Origin: Rossellomorea aquimaris
GTDB taxonomy: Bacteria > Bacillota > Bacilli > Bacillales > Bacillaceae_B
Length of the DNA: 64,000 bases
Direction: 5' to 3'
NCBI RefSeq assembly: GCF_020172085.1
Contig: NZ_JAIVAT010000003.1
Span: forward strand, 1,178,001 to 1,242,000
Shown here: one piece after another, positions 34,028 through 42,088 of the stretch
Layout of the letters: the number at the start of each line of letters is the position of its first letter
How positions within the stretch are numbered: the first letter of the stretch is position 1
Notes under the pieces: generated by a model
The model's database searches: none
Seen by the model: only the letters and a program-made list of their open reading frames with translations
What the model was told of the DNA's origin: nothing
Program-made: the position numbers and the translations under genes

Positions 34028-35002
34028 ATGAAAGCGATCCAATTTAAGGAGTTCGGTGGTCCCGATGTTTTGAAGAATGTGGATATTGACATGCCTTCAC
34101 CTGGGGGGAGAGAAGTATTGATCCAGGTGCATGCCTCTGCTGTCAATTATGCGGATACTGCCCGGCGCGAAGGACAATATGTGGTAAAGACCCCCCTTCC
34201 ATACATTCCCGGAGCGGAAGTATCCGGTATTGTAACCGAAGTCGGAGAAGGTGTGACCAGGGTCAAAAAAGGAGACCGGGTTGTAGCGATGATGGATTCA
34301 GGAGGGTATGCAGAATATGCCCTGACAGATGAACGATCGATCATCCCCCTTCCATATGGCTTGGATTTCAAAGAAGCGGCCGCGATTCCTGTACAGGGGT
34401 TGAGTGCGTATCATATATTGAAAACACTTGGGAGATTACAGCACGGTGAGACCGTCCTCATTCATGCAGCTGCAGGTGGCGTTGGGCTCTTTGCCGTTCA
34501 ACTCGCCAAACGATTCGGTGCCGGTAAAGTGATCGCCACTGCCAGCACAGAAGAAAAGCTTCTCCTTGCAGAAGAAATGGGGGCAGATGTATTAGTCAAC
34601 TATACAGAGGATGATTGGGAGAAAAAAGTCTTGGATGCTACAAGCGGAAAAGGTGTGGATCTCGCATTAGAGATGGCAGGTGGTGATGTCTTTTATAAAA
34701 CATTAAAGTGCCTCGCCTATTTCGGGAGAATGATCATTTACGGTGTAGCAAGCGGCGAGCAAAGTAGGTTCTATCCATCTTCATTAATGGCCAAGAGTCA
34801 GTCGGTTACCGGTTTCTTTCTTCCTCCTTTGATGAGAGATTCCGAACTGACCCAGAAAACCCTTCACGAGATCTTTCATTATGTGGCGAATGGTGATGTA
34901 AAGGTCACAGTCGGTCACGTGTTTCCGCTTGAAGAAGCAGCTAAGGTTCATTCCCTCATGCAGGGAAGACAAACCGTTGGAAAAGTGATTCTGAAGCCAT
35001 AA
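34028..35002 (+). CDS. NADPH:quinone oxidoreductase-like medium-chain dehydrogenase/reductase
   Basis: A 324-residue MDR-superfamily protein without the zinc ligands of alcohol dehydrogenases. Landmarks: the N-terminal GroES-like domain with SAVNYADTARREGQY and IPGAEVSGIVTEVGEG, the NADPH-binding VLIHAAAGGVGLFAVQLAKRF, and the zeta-crystallin-like end GRQTVGKVILKP. It may reduce an enoyl or quinone substrate. GGAGGAG precedes the ATG. Its exact step in the cluster is unknown. Confidence 0.85.
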   Translation: MKAIQFKEFGGPDVLKNVDIDMPSPGGREVLIQVHASAVNYADTARREGQYVVKTPLPYIPGAEVSGIVTEVGEGVTRVKKGDRVVAMMDSGGYAEYALTDERSIIPLPYGLDFKEAAAIPVQGLSAYHILKTLGRLQHGETVLIHAAAGGVGLFAVQLAKRFGAGKVIATASTEEKLLLAEEMGADVLVNYTEDDWEKKVLDATSGKGVDLALEMAGGDVFYKTLKCLAYFGRMIIYGVASGEQSRFYPSSLMAKSQSVTGFFLPPLMRDSELTQKTLHEIFHYVANGDVKVTVGHVFPLEEAAKVHSLMQGRQTVGKVILKP

Positions 35003-35024
35003 ATTTTAAAAAGGGGGAAGAAAG

Positions 35025-36200
35025 ATGAACTTACGCCTATCAGATGAACAAAGGATGATTCAAAAGACCATTCGTCGATTTGTAGAGAAAGAATTGATTC
35101 CTTTAGAAAATGAAGTGCTTCGAAATGAAAGGGAAGGCAAGCCCAGTCTCTCTCTAGAAAAAAGGAAAGAGCTGCAAATGAAGGCAAGGGACGCTGGATT
35201 CTGGGGAATCAACACTCCGGAAGAATACGGAGGGGCAGATCTCGGTCAAATGATGATGGCCATCGTCTATATGGAAATCTCCAAGACCTTTGTTCCATTC
35301 TCCTTTGGCGGTTATGCGGATAACATACTTTATTACGCCAACGAAGAACAGAAGAAAAACTACTTGATTCCAACCATTAATGGAGACAAGAAATCATGTT
35401 TTGCCATGACGGAACCTGGAGCGGGATCTGATACCCGTAATATCCGTACCACAGCAGTGAAAGACGGAAACGAATGGATATTAAATGGAGAGAAAACGTT
35501 CATTACCGGTGGAAACGAAGCAGATTTTGTCATGGTCATGGCCGTCACGGATAAAGAAAAACACCAGCTTACCGGGAGAGACGGGGTCACCTGCTTCATT
35601 GCCGATAGAAGTATGGGCTGGAAGTCCGAATATATCCATACGATGGGTGAATGGGGACCGGCGAGCCTTATTTTTGAAGATGTAAGGGTTCCTGAGGAGA
35701 ACATCCTTGGTGAAATCGATAGAGGCTACGACCTGGGCTTGGAGTGGATCGGTTTTGCCCGCTGGATCGTAGGTGCCCAGGCGGTTGGAGCAGCAGAACG
35801 CCTTCTTCAAATGGCCATCAACTATTCGAAAGAAAGGGAAACCTTTGGAAAACCTATCGCCGACCGGCAGGCCATCCAATGGCAGATTGCAGATTCTGCC
35901 GTGGAAATTGAAGCGGCCCGCTGGCTCGTGTTAAATGCAGCCTACACGCTGGATCAAGGAGAAGACAATCGTCATGTGGCGTCCATGGCAAAACTCTATG
36001 GATCCAATATGGGAAATCGAGTTGTCGACCGTGTCCTGCAAATTCACGGGGGGATGGGCTACACAAGAGAGCTTCCTATTGAACGCTGGTATCGTGAAGC
36101 CAGGTTATGGCGAATTTATGATGGGACCGATGAAATCCAAAAGCTGATCATCTCAAGGAATTTATTAAAGGGACATGTGAAACTGGGGCAATTTGTATAA
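35025..36200 (+). CDS. Acyl-CoA dehydrogenase (general type)
   Basis: A 391-residue FAD acyl-CoA dehydrogenase, distinct from the ACAD10/11-type copy. Domains: helical N-terminus, beta-domain with CFAMTEPGAGSD and EKTFITGG, and C-terminal helices with RETFGKPIADRQAIQWQIAD, QIHGGMGYTRELPIERWYREARLWRIYDGTDEIQ. The catalytic Glu is expected in the YDGTDEIQ block. It should oxidise saturated acyl-CoA, passing electrons to ETF; no etf genes are in the window. AAAAGGGGG precedes the ATG. Confidence 0.92.
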   Translation: MNLRLSDEQRMIQKTIRRFVEKELIPLENEVLRNEREGKPSLSLEKRKELQMKARDAGFWGINTPEEYGGADLGQMMMAIVYMEISKTFVPFSFGGYADNILYYANEEQKKNYLIPTINGDKKSCFAMTEPGAGSDTRNIRTTAVKDGNEWILNGEKTFITGGNEADFVMVMAVTDKEKHQLTGRDGVTCFIADRSMGWKSEYIHTMGEWGPASLIFEDVRVPEENILGEIDRGYDLGLEWIGFARWIVGAQAVGAAERLLQMAINYSKERETFGKPIADRQAIQWQIADSAVEIEAARWLVLNAAYTLDQGEDNRHVASMAKLYGSNMGNRVVDRVLQIHGGMGYTRELPIERWYREARLWRIYDGTDEIQKLIISRNLLKGHVKLGQFV

Positions 36201-36221
36201 TTTGATAAGGAGGCAATAGGA

Positions 36222-36980
36222 ATGGGAAAACGATTCGCAGGTAAGGTGGCATTGGTGACTGGTGGTAGCAGAGGGATCGGCAGGGCGATTGCGGGATTAC
36301 TGGCTGAAGAAGGAGCAAAGGTGGCCATCATCGATGTGAATGAAGAGGCGTTGAATGAAGCAAGTGAGATATTTAAACCTTATGAACTGTATACAAAAGT
36401 TGCAAATGTCGTAGAATCACAGGAAGTTGAACATGCGGTCAAAGAAGTGTATGAATCCTTTGGTTCCCTTGACATCGTCGTCAACAATGCAGGAGTTATC
36501 AGGGATAATCTACTATTTAAAATGACCGAGCCTGATTGGCAGACCGTCATGGATGTGCACTTGAAAGGCTCATTCAATGTAGCGAAGGCGGCGCAAGTGT
36601 ACATGGTGAAACAAAAGTATGGACGGATCATCAATATATCCTCCACCTCTGCACTCGGAAACCGTGGACAGGCAAACTATGCTACAGCAAAAGCGGGTCT
36701 TCAAGGACTTACGAAAACTCTTGCCATTGAGCTCGGACCGTTTGGCATCACGACCAATGCGGTAGCACCAGGATTCATTGAAACTGATATGACGAAAGAG
36801 ACGGCGAAACGAATCGGAATCACATTCGAGCAACTGGTAGAAGCAAGTCTTCAAGAAATCCCGGTAGGAAGAAGCGGGCAGCCAGAAGATATAGCGAATG
36901 CAGTGGCCTTCTTTGCAGATGAAAAATCTTCATTCGTCAATGGTCAGGTTCTTTACGTTGCAGGGGGACCGAAAGCCTAA
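36222..36980 (+). CDS. Short-chain dehydrogenase/reductase, FabG-like (cluster SDR 3)
   Basis: A 252-residue SDR with TGGSRGIG (near residue 15), NNAGVIRDNLLFKMTEPDW, NISSTSALGNRGQANYATAKAG (catalytic Ser, Tyr, Lys) and GFIETDMT. This wording is typical of FabG-like 3-ketoacyl reductases and 3-hydroxyacyl-CoA dehydrogenases. Located between the dehydrogenase and the MaoC pair, it could oxidise the 3-hydroxyacyl-CoA. AAGGAGG precedes the ATG. Confidence 0.87.
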   Translation: MGKRFAGKVALVTGGSRGIGRAIAGLLAEEGAKVAIIDVNEEALNEASEIFKPYELYTKVANVVESQEVEHAVKEVYESFGSLDIVVNNAGVIRDNLLFKMTEPDWQTVMDVHLKGSFNVAKAAQVYMVKQKYGRIINISSTSALGNRGQANYATAKAGLQGLTKTLAIELGPFGITTNAVAPGFIETDMTKETAKRIGITFEQLVEASLQEIPVGRSGQPEDIANAVAFFADEKSSFVNGQVLYVAGGPKA

Positions 36981-36997
36981 AGAAAGAGGTGCAGGAT

Positions 36998-37447
36998 ATG
37001 TTTGAATCATTTATCGGAAAACGTTCGACTCCCATTGAAAATCAGGTAGAAAGAGGAGCGGTTCGTAAATTTGCTGAGGCCATAGGGGACCCTCATCCTC
37101 TGTATGTGGATGACGCTACCGGGAAACGCTCCAGGTATGAAGGGAACATCGCTCCTCCCACTTTTCCAAGAGTGTTGGACTTTGGATCGGTCGAAGGCCT
37201 TCATTTACCAAACGTTGGTTTGATTCACGGTGAACAATCCTTTCATTATGTAAGGCCATTGAAGGTAGGGGAAAGCATCCAATGTTACACGGAAATTAAA
37301 GACTATTATGAACGGAAAGGGACAGACGGGGCTCTGGGTTTTCTGGTAATTGAAGACGTGGGTGTAGATTTGCACGGGGAGAGGATTTTCACTTCCCAAG
37401 CGATTGTCATTATTACAGAAGCAGTCAGAAAGAGGTTGAGTAAATGA
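36998..37447 (+). CDS. MaoC-type dehydratase subunit, N-terminal (FAS1_DH) half
   Basis: A 149-residue hot-dog protein of the MaoC_dehydrat_N family. FESFIGKRSTPIENQVERGAV and FAEAIGDPHPLYVDD are the family opening, and APPTFPRVLD is the usual next block. Alone it lacks the GDxNPIH catalytic motif, which is present in the next gene, so the two probably form a heterodimeric hydratase as mycobacterial HadAB and ChsH1/H2 do. AGAGGTG points to ATG 36998. It overlaps the next gene by 4 bases. Confidence 0.8.
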   Translation: MFESFIGKRSTPIENQVERGAVRKFAEAIGDPHPLYVDDATGKRSRYEGNIAPPTFPRVLDFGSVEGLHLPNVGLIHGEQSFHYVRPLKVGESIQCYTEIKDYYERKGTDGALGFLVIEDVGVDLHGERIFTSQAIVIITEAVRKRLSK

Positions 37448-37851
37448 CTACACTACAATCAATTCATATAGGGGATACACTGCCTCCGGTTGAATTGGCA
37501 CCGGTATCGAGAATTGACCTGATCAAATACGCAGGGGCTTCCGGGGATTATAACCCAATCCATACCATTGATGAGGAAGCCCTGAAACTTGGCCTTCCAG
37601 GAATCATCGCTCATGGTATGTGGACGATGGGCAATGTGTCAAAACTATTCACTCCTCATTATGAAGAAGGGTTTATCAAGGATTACACTGTACGCTTTAA
37701 AGGGATGGTCATGTTGAATGATATGATTACTTTACGAGCTAAAATGGTGGATAAAAAGGATAACTCACTCCATTTTACTGTTACTGCAACCAATCAAGTC
37801 GAGAAAACCGTGATTGAGGGTAAAGTCGTCTTTGAGTTATTGACTAGTTGA
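37444..37851 (+). CDS. MaoC-type enoyl-CoA hydratase / 3-hydroxyacyl dehydratase subunit, catalytic half
   Basis: A 135-residue hot-dog protein with the R-hydratase motif YAGASGDYNPIHTIDEEALKLGLPGIIAHGMWTMG, giving the catalytic Asp and His. It hydrates trans-2-enoyl-CoA or dehydrates 3-hydroxyacyl-CoA. The ATG overlaps the previous gene (ATGA), consistent with stoichiometric partners. It is the last gene of the cluster. No strong terminator is visible before the next promoter. Confidence 0.84.
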   Translation: MTTLQSIHIGDTLPPVELAPVSRIDLIKYAGASGDYNPIHTIDEEALKLGLPGIIAHGMWTMGNVSKLFTPHYEEGFIKDYTVRFKGMVMLNDMITLRAKMVDKKDNSLHFTVTATNQVEKTVIEGKVVFELLTS

Positions 37852-37993
37852 AGAGAAAATGATGTTCAAAATATACGACATATTGCTTTCTAAAAATAAT
37901 GTTGTAAATCGAACTGGGGTCGAATAAACATAAAAAGAATGGAAATCTCAAGAAAATGAGCCTAAAGACATAAATCCGATCGAAAAACTCGGG

Positions 37994-38021
37994 TTGACTT
38001 CTTGGTGGATTGTGATATTAT
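37994..38021 (+). promoter_or_regulatory. Promoter of the sulfate assimilation operon
   Basis: TTGACT (37994-37999) and TATTAT (38016-38021) with a 16-base spacer, located 23 bases before the S-box. Confidence 0.6.
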
Positions 38022-38044
38022 TTAGAATATTAAAATTAATAACT

Positions 38045-38146
38045 CTTATCCAGAGTGGTGGAGGGATCTGGCCCTGCGAAACCCAGCAACCTACGTTATG
38101 TAAGGTGCTAATTCCAGCAAAATGTGAAGCCATTTTGGAAGATAAG
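38045..38146 (+). ncRNA. SAM-I riboswitch (S-box)
   Basis: The aptamer contains CTTATCCAGAGTGGTGGAGGGA, split across positions 38045-38066, then CTGGCCCTGCGAAACCCAGCAACC-type segments, GGTGCTAATTCCAGC and the closing GATAAG (38141-38146) that pairs with CTTATC at 38045-38050. These are the invariant S-box parts. A terminator follows at 38160-38193, so high SAM should stop transcription of yezD and the cys genes. Confidence 0.95.
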
Positions 38147-38159
38147 GTATTCTTACCTG

Positions 38160-38193
38160 AACAACTTTCCAAAACGGAAAGTTGTTTTTTTAT
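38160..38193 (+). terminator. S-box-controlled terminator
   Basis: AACAACTTTCC and GGAAAGTTGTT form an 11-bp stem with a 5-nt loop and a T7 tail. Confidence 0.9.
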
Positions 38194-38234
38194 TCACTCT
38201 TCATATGGGTATGGTGGAAGATTGGGGGAATCAA

Positions 38235-38390
38235 ATGACAAAAGAAAAGAGCCATCAGGCACAGTTTGACATGGTAGCAGAGAAGATCCAGTCTATGCTT
38301 GAAACCATGAGCTATGGTTCAATCACGATTGTCGTTCAAGATGGGAAGGTCATTCAATTAGAGAAAAATGAGAAAGTCCGAATCAAATAA
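38235..38390 (+). CDS. yezD: YezD-like small protein (DUF2292)
   Basis: A 51-residue cytoplasmic protein. The pattern FDMVAEKIQSMLETMSYGSI then TIVVQDGKVIQLEKNEKVRI is that of the YezD/DUF2292 family, which is recurrently placed with sulfur-assimilation genes. GGGGGAA precedes ATG 38235. It lies between the S-box terminator and a second hairpin before cysH, so it is the first product of the operon. Function unknown. Confidence 0.8.
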   Translation: MTKEKSHQAQFDMVAEKIQSMLETMSYGSITIVVQDGKVIQLEKNEKVRIK

Positions 38391-38406
38391 GCTGACTAGA
38401 CAAACT

Positions 38407-38460
38407 AGAGGCGCATAACAAAGATAAGGGACACCCTTTATCTTGTTATCGCCTCTTTTT
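38407..38460 (+). terminator. Hairpin terminator between yezD and cysH
   Basis: GAGGCG..ATAACAAAGATAAGGG pairs with CCCTTTATCTTGTTAT..CGCCTC and is followed by TTTTTATTT. It would separate yezD from cysH unless read through, and could set their relative expression. Confidence 0.7.
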
Positions 38461-38492
38461 ATTTGGATAAGCATCAGGAAAAGGGGTGTATC

Positions 38493-39191
38493 ATGTTAAC
38501 CTATCAGACTTGGAAACAGCCAAACTTGGATTTCGAAGTGGATACGGTCTACAAAGGGGCGTTAAATGTCCTGGAATGGACGTACAGCCACTATGGTGAA
38601 AAAGTGGTATATGCATGTAGTTTCGGGATTGAAGGCATTGTGCTCATCGATCTAATCTCCAAGGTACAACCGAAGGCATCCATTGTATTCCTCGATACGG
38701 GCGTACATTTTAAGGAAACGTATGAAACGATAGAAAAAGTGAAAGAGGCTTATCCGGATCTACACATTCAAATGCAAAAACCTGAGTTGACAATGGATGA
38801 ACAGGCCAAAGAATATGGAGATAAATTGTGGGAGAAAAACCCGAATAAGTGTTGCCAAATCCGAAAACTTGACCCTTTGAAGGATGCTCTGTCCAAGGGG
38901 AATGCCTGGATATCGGGATTAAGAAGGGAACAATCCCCCACAAGGAGACATGTTGAATTCATCAATAAGGATGATAAATTTCAATCGATTAAAATTTGCC
39001 CTTTAATTCACTGGACGTGGAAGGAGATTTGGCGATATGTCCATAAACATGATCTGACTTATAACACCCTTCACGATCAAGGGTATCCGAGTATAGGGTG
39101 CTTCCATTGCACAACTCCAGCCTATGATATAAATGATCTCCGCTCCGGAAGATGGAAAGGAAAAGGAAAAACAGAATGCGGCCTTCATTGA
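38493..39191 (+). CDS. cysH: Phosphoadenylyl-/adenylyl-sulfate reductase
   Basis: Reduces PAPS and/or APS to sulfite with thioredoxin. A 232-residue enzyme: [12 protein letters not shown] (PP-loop), VFLDTGVHF, the Fe-S cysteine pairs KCCQIRK and GCFHC, and the catalytic Cys in the C-terminal KTECGLH. The two Cys pairs bind a [4Fe-4S] cluster, as in APS-type reductases and B. subtilis CysH, so APS may be accepted. AAAGGGG selects ATG 38493 over the frame start at 38463. Confidence 0.93.
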   Translation: MLTYQTWKQPNLDFEVDTVYKGALNVLEWTYSHYGEKVVYACSFGIEGIVLIDLISKVQPKASIVFLDTGVHFKETYETIEKVKEAYPDLHIQMQKPELTMDEQAKEYGDKLWEKNPNKCCQIRKLDPLKDALSKGNAWISGLRREQSPTRRHVEFINKDDKFQSIKICPLIHWTWKEIWRYVHKHDLTYNTLHDQGYPSIGCFHCTTPAYDINDLRSGRWKGKGKTECGLH

Positions 39192-39206
39192 AATGGGTGA
39201 CAATAC

Positions 39207-40271
39207 TTGCTTGAAATCACAGCGCTTATCATTAGTTTGTTCTTTGCTATGAACATTGGTGCCAGTGGAGCGGCTGCATCAATGGGAGTCGCATATGGTG
39301 CAGGAGCGATAAATAATATCAGGACCGCATTATGGATATGTGCCGCAGGTGTCCTTAGCGGAGCGGTACTGGGTGGAGGAGAGGTTGTCAAGACAATCAG
39401 TTCAGGAATCATTCCTCAGAATCTGCTGTCGATCAAAATCGTCCTCATCATTTTGTTATCTGCGACGATTTCTCTATTTCTGGCAAATGTCATCGGAATT
39501 CCGTTATCGACGAGTGAAGTGACAGTGGGAGCAGTTGTGGGTGTTGGAGTAGCTTATCAGGTTCTTTATGTAAAATCACTGATTACAATCATGTCATTTT
39601 GGGTGATTGTCCCGGTTGTCGCGTTCGTTGTCACATGGCTTTTCGGCTTATGTTTAGTGGGACTTGAAAAACGGGGGTACCATTTAGAAAAAAGATGGCT
39701 TGCGTACCTGTTAATCATCTCAGGATTCTTTGAGGCTTTTTCTGCCGGAATGAACAATGTAGCAAACGCTGTTGGCCCTTTAGTGGGGGCCGGTTTGTTG
39801 TCCCCTTCACGAGGGATCTTAATTGGCGGATTATTCGTTGCACTGGGGGCTGTATTATTGGGAAAGAAAGTGGTCGAAACAAACGGAAAAAAGATTACGC
39901 AATACTCGAAAGCGGAAGGAATCGTTATTTCCTCCACAGGAGCGATCCTCGTAATGGTGAGCTCACTGTATGGATTGCCGATTCCCCTCACACAGGTCAC
40001 TTCGTCTTCCATCATTGGCTTAGGCGTGGCTAAAAGCGGAAAGCAGATGCTGCAAAAAAAGATTGTTAAAAAAATAGTGAAAATCTGGGTGGTCTCTCCC
40101 TTGATTTCACTCAGTATTTCATACTTCTTAGTGAAGCTGGTTATCGATAGTGATTTGTACTCGATTGTAGTACCGATAAGTGTCATCATTGCCACGGTAG
40201 GAGCTTTGTCCCTCATGAGGGTGATTAATGAGGAAAGACGGTCTGTCCACGAAGACGGCGGGGGAATTTAA
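39207..40271 (+). CDS. cysP: Sulfate permease CysP (PiT family)
   Basis: A 354-residue membrane transporter of the inorganic phosphate transporter (PiT) family, which in B. subtilis is the sulfate permease CysP. About ten transmembrane helices; the duplicated PiT signature appears as FFAMNIGASGAAASMGVAYGAGAI and FSAGMNNVANAVGPLVGAG. The start is TTG with a weak GGGTGA ribosome site. Position inside the cys operon supports sulfate rather than phosphate. Confidence 0.9.
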   Translation: MLEITALIISLFFAMNIGASGAAASMGVAYGAGAINNIRTALWICAAGVLSGAVLGGGEVVKTISSGIIPQNLLSIKIVLIILLSATISLFLANVIGIPLSTSEVTVGAVVGVGVAYQVLYVKSLITIMSFWVIVPVVAFVVTWLFGLCLVGLEKRGYHLEKRWLAYLLIISGFFEAFSAGMNNVANAVGPLVGAGLLSPSRGILIGGLFVALGAVLLGKKVVETNGKKITQYSKAEGIVISSTGAILVMVSSLYGLPIPLTQVTSSSIIGLGVAKSGKQMLQKKIVKKIVKIWVVSPLISLSISYFLVKLVIDSDLYSIVVPISVIIATVGALSLMRVINEERRSVHEDGGGI

Positions 40272-40314
40272 TATTAATTCCGATTAAAACAATAAGTTAA
40301 GGAGGATATTTTGA

Positions 40315-41451
40315 ATGAGTTTACAACCGCACGGAGGAGTTTTGGTTCAATCTTATTTACCTAAAGAACCATATAAAGATATTCAACAAGAAATCCCACT
40401 GGATGAAATCGCATTAAGTGATTTGGAGCTCATTGCAATAGGTGCCTATAGTCCAATCGAAGGGTTTTTGACAGAACGGGATTATCAGACCGTAGTGGAA
40501 TCATTGCGACTTGAGAGCGGATGTGTATGGAGCATTCCAATCACCCTGCCCATAGAGGAAAATCAAGCAGGTCTCGTGGAGAAAGGGCAGAAGAGCAGGC
40601 TTGTATATAAAGGGGAAACATACGGACTCATTGATGTAGAGGATATATATGAACCTGATAAACATAAAGAAGCCCTTCTAGTATACGGAACGACCGATGA
40701 GGATCATCCTGGTGTAAAAAAATTATTCCAGCGTGGTGATGTCTATGTTGGAGGCAGGATTACATTAGTGAAAAGACTGTCTAAATCTTTCACTGAGTAT
40801 ACATTTGATCCAGCTGAAACACGACAATGGTTCAATGAAAAAGGGTGGAAAACGATTGTTGGTTTCCAGACAAGAAACCCCGTACACAGGGCTCATGAGT
40901 ATATCCAGAAAACCGCTTTGGAAACGGTGGATGCCCTATTCTTGAATCCGTTAGTGGGTGAAACCAAAGCAGATGATATTTCAGCGAAAATCCGCATGGA
41001 AAGCTATGAAGTGTTATTAAAAAACTATTATCCGAAAGACCGGGTATTTCTCGGAGTCTTTCCCGCTGCCATGAGATATGCAGGTCCAAGGGAAGCCATT
41101 TTTCACGCGTTAGTACGAAAAAACTACGGGTGTACTCATTTTATTGTGGGGAGAGATCATGCTGGTGTTGGTGATTATTACGGCACATATGATGCACAAA
41201 AAATCTTTGATCAGTTTACCGAAGATGAAATAGGGATTATCCCTCTTCGCTTCGAACATAGCTTCTATTGCAAGAAATGTGAAGGAATGGCGACGACGAA
41301 GACATGTCCTCACGGGAAAGAACATCACGTCATTCTTTCCGGAACGAAAGTGAGAGGCATGCTGCGTAGCGGAGAGGTTCCCCCATCCACTTTCAGTCGT
41401 ACCGAAGTAATAGATGTATTAATCAAGGGGCTGAAACAAGAATCAAAATAA
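40315..41451 (+). CDS. sat: Sulfate adenylyltransferase (ATP sulfurylase)
   Basis: Forms APS from ATP and sulfate. A 378-residue cytoplasmic enzyme with the motif [48 protein letters not shown] and a zinc-like [15 protein letters not shown] segment, all typical of bacterial homo-oligomeric Sat. AAGGAGG precedes the ATG. It lies upstream of cysC, which phosphorylates its product. Confidence 0.95.
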   Translation: MSLQPHGGVLVQSYLPKEPYKDIQQEIPLDEIALSDLELIAIGAYSPIEGFLTERDYQTVVESLRLESGCVWSIPITLPIEENQAGLVEKGQKSRLVYKGETYGLIDVEDIYEPDKHKEALLVYGTTDEDHPGVKKLFQRGDVYVGGRITLVKRLSKSFTEYTFDPAETRQWFNEKGWKTIVGFQTRNPVHRAHEYIQKTALETVDALFLNPLVGETKADDISAKIRMESYEVLLKNYYPKDRVFLGVFPAAMRYAGPREAIFHALVRKNYGCTHFIVGRDHAGVGDYYGTYDAQKIFDQFTEDEIGIIPLRFEHSFYCKKCEGMATTKTCPHGKEHHVILSGTKVRGMLRSGEVPPSTFSRTEVIDVLIKGLKQESK

Positions 41452-41473
41452 CGTCCCAGAGGAGGAAGATAGA

Positions 41474-42076
41474 TTGAGTGATAAACAAGAAAATATCGTA
41501 TGGCATGAATCAACAATCACTAAACAGGAAAGACGAAAACAGAATGGTCACCAAAGTTTCATTCTCTGGTTCACGGGATTATCTGCTTCAGGGAAATCAA
41601 CCGTAGCGAATGCATTGGCTTCTTCCCTCTTTGAACAGGGAAAGCAAGTGTATGTTTTGGATGGGGATAACGTCCGGCACGGATTGAATAAAGATTTAGG
41701 CTTCAAAGAAGAAGACCGTAAAGAAAACATCAGGCGGATTGGGGAAGTGTCTAAACTATTCGTTGATAGCGGCCAAATTGTCCTGACGGCATTCATTTCA
41801 CCGTACAGGAAAGATCGGGATCTAGTAAGAAGCTTGGTTGGACCGGAAGAGTTTATAGAAGTGTACGTACACTGTTCCTTGGAGGAATGTGAAAAGCGGG
41901 ACCCAAAAGGATTGTATAAAAAAGCGAGAAACCATGAAATCCCTTCTTTCACGGGAATCAGTGCACCTTATGAAGAGCCGAAAGATCCGGAAATGGTCCT
42001 GGATACAGAAAAGTATTCAATTAAACAATGTGTAGAAAGTCTATTGACAGAATTAAAGCAAAAACAATTGATATAA
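41474..42076 (+). CDS. cysC: Adenylylsulfate kinase
   Basis: Phosphorylates APS to PAPS. A 200-residue P-loop kinase: [18 protein letters not shown] (Walker A), [33 protein letters not shown], and [16 protein letters not shown]. Start is TTG 41474 with GAGGAGG nine bases upstream. Presence of cysC indicates PAPS formation even though CysH carries an APS-type iron-sulfur motif. Confidence 0.95.
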   Translation: MSDKQENIVWHESTITKQERRKQNGHQSFILWFTGLSASGKSTVANALASSLFEQGKQVYVLDGDNVRHGLNKDLGFKEEDRKENIRRIGEVSKLFVDSGQIVLTAFISPYRKDRDLVRSLVGPEEFIEVYVHCSLEECEKRDPKGLYKKARNHEIPSFTGISAPYEEPKDPEMVLDTEKYSIKQCVESLLTELKQKQLI

Positions 42077-42088
42077 GGAGAGAAAATC

